In this document: positions 1 through 4,908 of the stretch, in pieces
Layout: each line of letters starts with the position of its first letter
How positions within the stretch are numbered: the first letter of the stretch is position 1
Assembly (NCBI GenBank): GCA_002491195.1
Contig: DKVL01000004.1
Location: forward strand, 1-10,697
Source: Lachnospiraceae bacterium UBA7179
GTDB lineage: Bacteria > Bacillota > Clostridia > Lachnospirales > Lachnospiraceae
Reading direction: 5' to 3'
DNA length: 10,697 bases
Notes under the pieces: model-generated
Told to the model about the DNA's origin: nothing
The model's input: only the letters and a program-made list of their open reading frames with translations
The model's database searches: none
Position numbers and translations under genes: made by a program

Positions 1-49
1 GACACAAGATTTTTTACAGCCTCGAAAATTATACAAATTTCCCTCCTAC

Positions 50-85
50 CCGTGCGCCTGTCATTTTTAGCTGGCAGACGCACGG
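50..85 (-). terminator. Inverted repeat after parB, weak terminator candidate
   Basis: CCGTGCG (50-56) pairs with CGCACGG (79-85). After one C-A mismatch, CTG pairs with CAG further into the stem. It lies 12 bp beyond the parB stop, where a transcript end is expected. No T-run follows it on either strand, so it is not a textbook intrinsic terminator. It may be a processing or partial attenuation hairpin. Nothing else is supportable in bases 1-97. Confidence 0.3.
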
Positions 86-97
86 ATCTGAACTTTA

Positions 98-1276
98 TTA
101 TTGCAAAAGCATGTCAAAACGGTTTGCAAGTATTTCTATTTTTGAACGCAGAGTTTGATCCTGGATAATGATGTTTTTGCCGCTTTTTAATACATTAAAG
201 GAATTTTCAAACTGTTCTATTGTCTGTTCAAGTTTGGCTATTGTTTCAATCCTTTTTAATTCATCTGCTGTGATTTCAATATTTCTTTGTTCGCGTTGTT
301 TTTTATCTTCTTCTAGTTTTTGGATTTTTAACTGGAGGTTTGCACGTTCTTTTTCCGCTTTTTCCTTTGCCTCTTTCAATTCACTTATTTCGTCCTTGGC
401 AACATCATCAGGAACCAATTTACTTTTTTGTTCTAGTTTTTTAACCTGTCTTGTCAGTTCTTCGATGAGGCTCTCCTTTTTCTTCAGTTCATCTTCTTTT
501 TGGGAAAGTGATTTTTGAAGCTCTTTCGCTTCTGCTTCCTGTTTTTTAATGGTCTTTACATTTTCATGATTTACCTTTCCGTCGCGCTGGATCATTTCAA
601 GGATTTTTCTCTGGGCTTCTTCTGACAAAACAGAGAAATTGGAGGCATCGTCTATTTTTATGGCTTCTTTATTGAATAATTCCTGCAGTTCTGGTATGAG
701 CTTGGCAGTGTTTGTATACTTTGTTACCTGCCGGGTAGACATTTTCGTTTTTTCGGCGATCATTTTATTAATATTTTTGTACTGGGTGTCACCTTGTTCC
801 CGCTTCAATTCGTAAAGCTCCTTCAGGCGCAGGATGCTGTCCCTTTTTTTCTCCTGGCCTTCATCACGGTCTTCCACATTGGCTGCAATGAGCGCGATTT
901 CTTCGTCCGTCTCACTATCAAATGCCATTACATGGCTGGGTATTCCGCTGGGAAAATGTGTTTTGTATTCTTCTTCTGTAAGCAAACATATTGCGTGCCA
1001 TCTTCTCTCTCCGGAAATCAAACGATATCTGTCAGTATCCTCATCTTTGGTAAGACAGATATTATGAAGCAGACCAGTGGAAATAATGGACTCTTTTAAT
1101 TGTTCTATGTCATCCTGAGCATATCTTTTGTTTAATGGATTTGTGTCTATTTTATCTCTATGTATATATTGGAAGTTAAAATTTTGTTTTGCCTTCATGT
1201 CTTTTATGGTATTGTTCTCTGTTATTTTGCTGCTGCTTGCCATGCCTACACCGAAATTTTTTTTCCTGGATGCCAT
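98..1276 (-). CDS. parB: ParB-family partition protein with long coiled coil
   Basis: This is a DNA-binding partition protein of 392 aa, expected to bind a centromere site and stimulate the ATPase of the upstream ParA. Residues about 34-120 form the ParB N-terminal (CTP-binding type) domain, with the box RLISGERRW at about 85-93. Residues about 165-195 look like the helix-turn-helix (KMIAEKTKMSTRQVTKY). From about 243 to 345 it is almost all E, K, Q, L and R in heptad-like order, a long coiled coil not usual in chromosomal ParB/Spo0J. The tail of about 45 aa is probably a dimerisation segment. The ATG at 1276 follows an AAGGAGGAG ribosome binding site inside the end of parA and overlaps its stop (TAATG), implying translational coupling. 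It resembles plasmid or integrated-element ParB more than Spo0J. The family call is firm; plasmid origin is inference. Confidence 0.88.
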   Translation of the reverse strand: MASRKKNFGVGMASSSKITENNTIKDMKAKQNFNFQYIHRDKIDTNPLNKRYAQDDIEQLKESIISTGLLHNICLTKDEDTDRYRLISGERRWHAICLLTEEEYKTHFPSGIPSHVMAFDSETDEEIALIAANVEDRDEGQEKKRDSILRLKELYELKREQGDTQYKNINKMIAEKTKMSTRQVTKYTNTAKLIPELQELFNKEAIKIDDASNFSVLSEEAQRKILEMIQRDGKVNHENVKTIKKQEAEAKELQKSLSQKEDELKKKESLIEELTRQVKKLEQKSKLVPDDVAKDEISELKEAKEKAEKERANLQLKIQKLEEDKKQREQRNIEITADELKRIETIAKLEQTIEQFENSFNVLKSGKNIIIQDQTLRSKIEILANRFDMLLQ

Positions 1277-2133
1277 TATTTATCTCCTCCTTTTTTACTT
1301 ACCAATAGATTTTTGAGTATTTTGTAATGTTTATTGTCAATCATATCCATATAATTCAACAGTTCTATGTAATCATTAAGCGCCGGACATTTTCTGTTAT
1401 AGGTAAATAATGGCTGGAAAGCCGTGTTTGCCTCTGCTACTGCAATTAAGTCCCTAATGGCAATTGGTATGAAAAGATTGTCAAGCTGTTCCTGGTAGCT
1501 TCCACTCATTCCTGTGAATAGGTTCGATGTCTTGCTTTTTATTTTTGTAAAGAAAACACCCATGAATTCTGTATTTTTTTTGAAACTTGTGTTTAGCTCA
1601 ACAATGAGATCCGCAAGTTTCAATACGCCTTCATAAGAAAAATTGTCAAGACTGATTGGTGTTACAACCTTGTCAGATGCCAGTATAGCACAATAGGAAA
1701 GATAAGTCTTGAAAGGAGAAGTATCTATAAAAATGTAATCATAATCGTCTTCCACTAATTTCAAATTCTTGGAAAAAGTAAGTTCTATCCTGTCATTTTT
1801 GTCCTTTACTTTTTCTTTTGTTCCATCATATATTTTGTATATTACATCGCACATATCTTCGGATGACGGTAACATATGTATGTTTGCATAGTCTGTTTTG
1901 ACTACAAATTCCTGCATGCTTTTTTTGGAATACATTTTTTCACAAAACAGATTTCTATAATTAAGTTCTTCTATATCTTCCTTTATTCCAAACATTCTTG
2001 ACGTATTTGACTGGGGATCTAAATCTATGATAAGTACATGGTACCCTGCCAAACCCAATAACTCTGCCATGGTGCAAACGGATGTTGTTTTTCCTACACC
2101 ACCTTTAAAATTCATAAACGTAATTTTTTTCAT
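1276..2133 (-). CDS. parA: ParA partition ATPase (Walker type)
   Basis: A 285-aa ATPase of the ParA/Soj/MinD superfamily, which binds nucleoid DNA in the ATP state and positions plasmid or chromosome cargo through ParB. The deviant Walker A motif KGGVGKTT is at residues 10-17 with the signature lysines K10 and K15. Walker A' (LIIDLDPQSN) is at 34-43 and Walker B (YDYIFIDTSP) at 131-140 with D137. There is no N-terminal helix-turn-helix domain, so it is not a self-repressing type Ia ParA. The ATG at 2133 has AGAGG about 8 nt upstream. It is the first gene of a two-gene operon with parB; its last codons (KGGDK) encode the parB ribosome binding site. No rep gene is visible in the window. Confidence 0.93.
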   Translation of the reverse strand: MKKITFMNFKGGVGKTTSVCTMAELLGLAGYHVLIIDLDPQSNTSRMFGIKEDIEELNYRNLFCEKMYSKKSMQEFVVKTDYANIHMLPSSEDMCDVIYKIYDGTKEKVKDKNDRIELTFSKNLKLVEDDYDYIFIDTSPFKTYLSYCAILASDKVVTPISLDNFSYEGVLKLADLIVELNTSFKKNTEFMGVFFTKIKSKTSNLFTGMSGSYQEQLDNLFIPIAIRDLIAVAEANTAFQPLFTYNRKCPALNDYIELLNYMDMIDNKHYKILKNLLVSKKGGDK

Positions 2134-2158
2134 TTTATACCTCTTTTTTGCCTTTTGG

Positions 2159-2211
2159 TTAGGAACTGTTCAGAAATTATTTGTCACAAGTAATTTCTGA
2201 ACAGTTCCTAA
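2159..2211. repeat. 53-bp palindrome in the parA leader
   Basis: A 21-nt arm beginning TTAGGAACTGTTCAGAAATT (2159-2179) is mirrored perfectly by 2191-2211. The spacer contains a further small palindrome, TTGTCACAA (2181-2189). The whole is nearly self-complementary over 53 bp. It lies between the predicted parAB promoter and the parA ribosome binding site, so it would form a strong hairpin in the mRNA leader. Its right half (2181-2212) recurs at 3853-3884 with 30 of 32 bases identical, and a diverged inverted copy is at 3700-3731. It is therefore a dispersed repeat, perhaps the fused ends of a small inverted-repeat element. A regulatory role on parA is possible but unproven. Confidence 0.85.
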
Positions 2212-2271
2212 GTGTGAATCCCAAATTAAGAAAACGATCTTAAGTTAATTTTTTATACGTATTTGTTATCT

Positions 2272-2300
2272 ATTATATAGAGTTGTTATTGTTTTGGCAA
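2272..2300 (-). promoter_or_regulatory. Predicted sigma-A promoter of parAB
   Basis: On the minus strand TTGCCA (2300-2295) is followed by a 17-bp spacer and a perfect TATAAT (2277-2272). Transcription would start near 2265, giving a leader of about 130 nt that includes the 53-bp palindrome. This is the best promoter match upstream of parA. Confidence 0.6.
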
Positions 2301-2363
2301 TCTGTTTTTAATAAATTAGATCTTTATGAATGACAGGACGTTAACAAAAGTGAGAAACATCAG

Positions 2364-2377
2364 GTGAATTAATTCAC
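2364..2377. promoter_or_regulatory. Palindrome copy 1, candidate parS/operator
   Basis: A perfect 14-bp palindrome, GTGAATTAATTCAC. The identity with the second copy extends to 18 bp (AGGTGAATTAATTCACTT, 2362-2379). It lies about 64 bp upstream of the predicted parAB -35 box, a place that suits ParB binding. Its sequence differs from the conserved chromosomal parS consensus, which would fit the plasmid-type ParB here. The binding partner is inferred. Confidence 0.5.
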
Positions 2378-2700
2378 TTGGCATGTCCAACAGATAGTTT
2401 AAGTTATTTGATTTTGTGTAGATAATCTAAAAAATTAATTTCCTTGTTTCATATCTTGAAATTACTTTTAACATAAAACTGTAATTGAGCAAATTCCGAA
2501 AACAGCACAAGAAAAATTATTTCAGCTTAAGCAGTGATCAGTGTACAAGATTTTATAACAATGTTTCTACGCAAATTATTTATGCATGTGATTGAACTTA
2601 AATAAAAAATTGTTAAACTTTTTGAACTTGCTCATTTAAAGTATAAAATTTACTTTGAATAATACAATATGAAACAAAGTAAACAGCCTTTTATTATGAG

Positions 2701-2714
2701 GTGAATTAATTCAC
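2701..2714. promoter_or_regulatory. Palindrome copy 2, candidate parS/operator
   Basis: Second exact copy of GTGAATTAATTCAC, 337 bp from the first, again inside the shared 18-bp block (2699-2716). It sits just upstream of a weak rightward TTGAGT/TATATT pair. Two perfect copies of a 14-bp palindrome in one intergenic stretch are unlikely by chance, even in AT-rich DNA. Confidence 0.5.
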
Positions 2715-2892
2715 TTATTTTTTATTTGAGTATTGTTTTAACATTACTATATTTGTTTGATGTAAGGTGCAACAGTCGTGACAAAACCAATTACATAATT
2801 TTTATCCCAATTATTTCTAAAGTCTTAGTATAAAGTGTTATGACAGAATACAAACAAATGTTTACATAAAAATCTAAAGCTGTTCACATTTT

Positions 2893-3573
2893 ATGGCCCC
2901 ACAATTAATGTGCCGCGAGATGCGTCCGGTGAGTATATACAGAAGTATCTCCCACTGGAACTTCAATGGATATGATGGCAGAAAAATAGCAGTACACTGT
3001 TATAGCAATCTTGACGAAGTTGAAATATTTGTCAACAAAAAAAGCTGCGACAGAAAGGTTATGGAGAAGCACTGGTATCTTTCGTGGGAGGATATAGTGT
3101 ATGAGCCGGGTGTGTTAATGGCAGTTGGATATCAAAATGGCAGCATGATTATGGAAAAAAGTGTCGGAACAACAGAAGGTTCATATAAAATTGAACTTGT
3201 GCCATATGAGGAGGAAGTGTCATCTGGAGATATGGCAATTGTAAATGTACGTATTTTTGACAAGAACGGCAGCCGGGAACCTGTCTGGGGGGATTGGACG
3301 AACCGTTTCGTCTTAGTGGAAAAGGCAGACAACCAGGCGGAATACAGTTATCATTTTGATACAGACGACTGTGTGAATACAGCATATTTTACAGTGCATG
3401 GCGATGAGATGGCGGAGTGCTGGTGTAATGGCGTGTTTGCAGGTGTCATTTTTTGGAATGATCACTGCTTTACGGTTGGATCTTTTTTGAAAAATGGATT
3501 CAATGAAATTCGCCTGGTATTGACAGGAAATGCAGCAAATATTTACGAACATGCGGACATTTATTATGGATAA
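2893..3573 (+). pseudogene. 3' remnant of a GH2 (beta-galactosidase-like) gene
   Basis: An open frame of 226 aa that matches only the C-terminal part of large GH2 enzymes, which are usually 700 aa or more. Residues about 12-90 (HWNFNGYDGRKI, then SNLDEVEIFVNKKS and YEPGVLMAVGYQNG) are typical of the DUF4982/Ig-like domain after the catalytic barrel. Residues about 95-130 resemble a second Ig-like repeat. The last 70 residues look like a jelly-roll sugar-binding tail (CNGVFAGVIFWNDHCF, then NEIRLVLTGNAANIYEH). The sugar-binding head, catalytic barrel and both catalytic glutamates are absent. An in-frame stop lies at 2875, no ribosome binding site precedes the ATG, and the AT-rich DNA ends exactly here. 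It is a 5'-deleted remnant, probably not expressed as an enzyme. Confidence 0.75.
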
Positions 3574-3580
3574 TGTCCGC
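3553..3580 (+). terminator. Hairpin over the GH2 remnant stop codon
   Basis: GCGGACATT (3553-3561) pairs perfectly with AATGTCCGC (3572-3580) across a 10-nt loop, and the TAA stop lies at the loop-stem border. There is no T-tract behind it, so termination is uncertain. It could instead belong to the hairpin-rich segment that follows. Confidence 0.35.
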
Positions 3581-3699
3581 AGTCCGGGCTGACAACGCCC
3601 AGATAAGGCGAACGCTCTAACTAGTGGGAATCTAGTCCGTTTAAGATTTAATTAGTTAGTGGCATCGGGTCTTGGGCGGGTATTGAGCATCAATGCCAG

Positions 3700-3884
3700 C
3701 TAAGGAACTGCTAATAAATTACTCATGACAATTACTTGTCTAAATGCCCATCTGCGGCATCAGATAATCTTGACGTAAGGCATTGCCCTTTATGACTTTG
3801 CCCCCAACGCCTGCGATTATCTTCTTTGCAGCTGAACATTTATACGGCGTACTTGTCACAAGTAATTCCTTAACAGTTCCTAAG
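3700..3884. mobile_element. MITE-like 185-bp unit with 32-bp terminal inverted repeats
   Basis: The left end 3700-3731 (beginning CTAAGGAACTG, ending CATGACAA) is an inverted copy of 3853-3884 (beginning TTGTCACAAG, ending CAGTTCCTAAG), with 26 of 32 bases matching. The interior has no gene and can fold on itself. The outer end TTAGGAACTG is the same as that of the parA leader palindrome. No target-site duplication is recognisable, so the unit may be old, or it may be one end of a larger element running to 2159. Confidence 0.45.
3853..3884 (+). repeat. 32-bp direct copy of the parA leader repeat
   Basis: Agrees with 2181-2212 at 30 of 32 positions. The homology stops sharply at both sides. 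The two copies bracket the AT-rich stretch and the GH2 remnant (about 1.67 kb) as direct repeats. The copy lies just beyond the stop codon of the AraC gene and contains the small palindrome CTTGTCACAAG (3852-3862). Confidence 0.8.
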
Positions 3885-3898
3885 CGTTAAATTAGGAT

Positions 3899-4720
3899 TC
3901 ATGACCTCGGGCTGGTGCCAAATTCCCTGCGGTACATACGGTAAAAATGGGCATAGTTATTGAATCCGGCGTTGGTGCTGGCTTCCAGCAGCGTCTGTCC
4001 GCGGCTGTGCAGCTCCCGCGCCAGGATCAGCCGCTTGTAATTGATATAGTGATTGATCGTGTATCCTGTGACTTTCTTAAAGACACGGCACAGGTAATAT
4101 TTATTGATATAAAATTCCTCGGACAGCCTGTCCAGCGTCAGGGCTGTGTCCAGGTGCCCATTGATATAGAGCAGGATGTCGTTGATATGTCGGTCTGCCG
4201 CGACAGGGATGGTCAGCGGTTCGTTGATCTGATTCAGCAGATATAAAAATTCCATCAGGACACATCTGGCGATCTTGTAGGCGCCATTTTTCAGGTACTG
4301 GTTCATCTTCATGAGCAGGTGGTACATTTCCCGGTCCACGATCCTTGCCGGAATCTGGCAGTCCACGCCGAGTGACCTGTTCAGGAAGACTTCCTCCAGT
4401 TCGGGACAATGGCTGTTCTGAAAGAATACCACGGGAATATGAATGACCACACGCGTGTATTTATCCGGTGAGAGAAAATAGTTGTGGTGCATCTCCATCG
4501 GGCGGGCAATATAAATGTCATGGGGGTGTGAGCGGTAGATATTTCCCTCAATATGAAACTCCGCGTTGCCCGTCAGAAAGAGAACGATCTCATAGCGGTC
4601 GTTGTGGTTATGCAGCTTAAATTCATCATCGTTCTGCGGCGTGTTGTCAACCGTGTACACATAATCATATCCATAATGATGTTCACTGTCGTAAAATGCA
4701 TTGATAATCTCATCTACCAT
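3899..4720 (-). CDS. AraC-family transcriptional regulator
   Basis: A 273-aa regulator. The N-terminal part (about residues 30-110) is a cupin-like sensor domain (LHNHNDRYEIVLFLTGNAEFHIEG, then DIYIARPMEMHHNY), as in sugar-responsive AraC proteins. The last 100 residues form the double helix-turn-helix: the first around LTLDRLSEEFYINKYYLCRVFKK, the second around GQTLLEASTNAGFNNYAHFYRMYRREFG. The frame is open 42 codons further upstream, but the ATG at 4720 is chosen because AGGAGGAG (4728-4735) lies 7 nt before it; the added upstream residues are hydrophobic and outside the family. It diverges from the GH115 operon across about 190 bp, so it probably activates that operon in response to a xylan- or uronate-derived sugar. 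The ligand is not known. Confidence 0.92.
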   Translation of the reverse strand: MVDEIINAFYDSEHHYGYDYVYTVDNTPQNDDEFKLHNHNDRYEIVLFLTGNAEFHIEGNIYRSHPHDIYIARPMEMHHNYFLSPDKYTRVVIHIPVVFFQNSHCPELEEVFLNRSLGVDCQIPARIVDREMYHLLMKMNQYLKNGAYKIARCVLMEFLYLLNQINEPLTIPVAADRHINDILLYINGHLDTALTLDRLSEEFYINKYYLCRVFKKVTGYTINHYINYKRLILARELHSRGQTLLEASTNAGFNNYAHFYRMYRREFGTSPRS

Positions 4721-4727
4721 CTGAAAG

Positions 4728-4735
4728 CTCCTCCT
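4728..4735 (-). promoter_or_regulatory. RBS that sets the AraC start
   Basis: On the minus strand AGGAGGAG lies 7 nt before the ATG at 4720. It supports that start against the longer open frame reaching 4846. Confidence 0.8.
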
Positions 4736-4741
4736 GTATGC

Positions 4742-4770
4742 ATTATAATTCACAAAGTCAAGATACGCAA
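4742..4770 (-). promoter_or_regulatory. Predicted promoter of the AraC gene
   Basis: On the minus strand TTGCGT (4770-4765), a 17-bp spacer and TATAAT (4747-4742). The -10 lies in an ATTATAAT palindrome (4742-4749), so it reads as TATAAT on both strands. No good -35 was found for the rightward GH115 transcript; AraC-activated promoters often lack one, so the site may need the regulator. Confidence 0.5.
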
Positions 4771-4897
4771 TGTTTTGGCCAAGAAACGCACAGAAAAATT
4801 GTCCTGACCAGTGTAAGATAAGGATCAGTAAAGATACGATCAACATGAAAGCGGAGCTGATGGGCAGAGGAAGTGCCTGATCTGGCTATTTTGGAAC

Positions 4898-4902
4898 GGA
4901 GG
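4898..4902 (+). promoter_or_regulatory. RBS that sets the GH115 start
   Basis: GGAGG lies 6 nt before the ATG at 4909. A GTG at 4873 opens the same frame 12 codons earlier, but its nearest purine-rich stretch (AGAGGA) is too close. The ATG at 4903 abuts the GGAGG and is also unlikely. Confidence 0.75.
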
Positions 4903-4908
4903 ATGGGA

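Larger units (their letters stand above)
2213..2892. other. AT-rich gene-free stretch, candidate centromere/control region
   Basis: No convincing reading frame on either strand. The stretch is strikingly AT-rich. It holds the parAB promoter, two identical 14-bp palindromes (2364-2377 and 2701-2714), an inverted repeat TTTACTTTG/CAAAGTAAA (2649-2657 and 2675-2683), and a direct repeat TTGAACTT 30 bp apart (2592 and 2622). A weak rightward promoter, TTGAGT-16-TATATT (2726-2753), would lead only into the truncated GH2 gene. The layout fits a partition site or a remnant plasmid control region. No rep gene or clear iteron array is seen. Confidence 0.5.
3581..3898. other. Hairpin-rich non-coding segment, possible transposon end
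   Basis: No protein-coding frame is supportable. The stretch is packed with short perfect inverted repeats: CGCC/GGCG (3596-3599, 3607-3610), CTAACTA/TAGTTAG (3617-3623, 3653-3659) with an alternative inner ACTAG/CTAGT, GGCAT/ATGCC (3661-3665, 3693-3697), ATTGA/TCAAT (3682-3694), ATGCC/GGCAT (3744-3748, 3756-3760), and a nested GATAATC..AGGC/GCCT..GATTATC (3763-3821). Such packing suggests a structured RNA or single-stranded transposon end. The part near 3611-3697 reminded me of right ends of IS200/IS605 elements that carry TnpB guide RNA, but that is recall rather than proof, and no tnpA or tnpB is present. Confidence 0.4.

Noticed and set aside
168..518. 116-codon plus-strand frame rich in serine and phenylalanine
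   Set aside because: It is the complement of the coiled-coil codons of parB; the S/F/L-rich composition is what antisense of E/K-rich coding gives.
2592..2629. TTGAACTT direct repeats as replication iterons
   Set aside because: Only two 8-bp copies are seen, in very AT-rich DNA, and there is no rep gene in the window.
3574..3618. A short frame ending NAQIRRTL as a TnpB tail
   Set aside because: Too short, and no zinc-finger or RuvC-like motif lies before it; the upstream DNA is GH2 coding sequence.
3581..3898. tRNA or CRISPR-like structure
   Set aside because: No cloverleaf with a T-loop or CCA pattern and no regular repeat-spacer spacing; the inverted repeats differ in sequence from each other.
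4721..4846. Longer AraC reading frame starting at 4846
   Set aside because: The extra 42 residues are hydrophobic and unlike the family, have no ribosome binding site at that ATG, and would cover the predicted promoter. The ATG at 4720 has an ideal AGGAGGAG.
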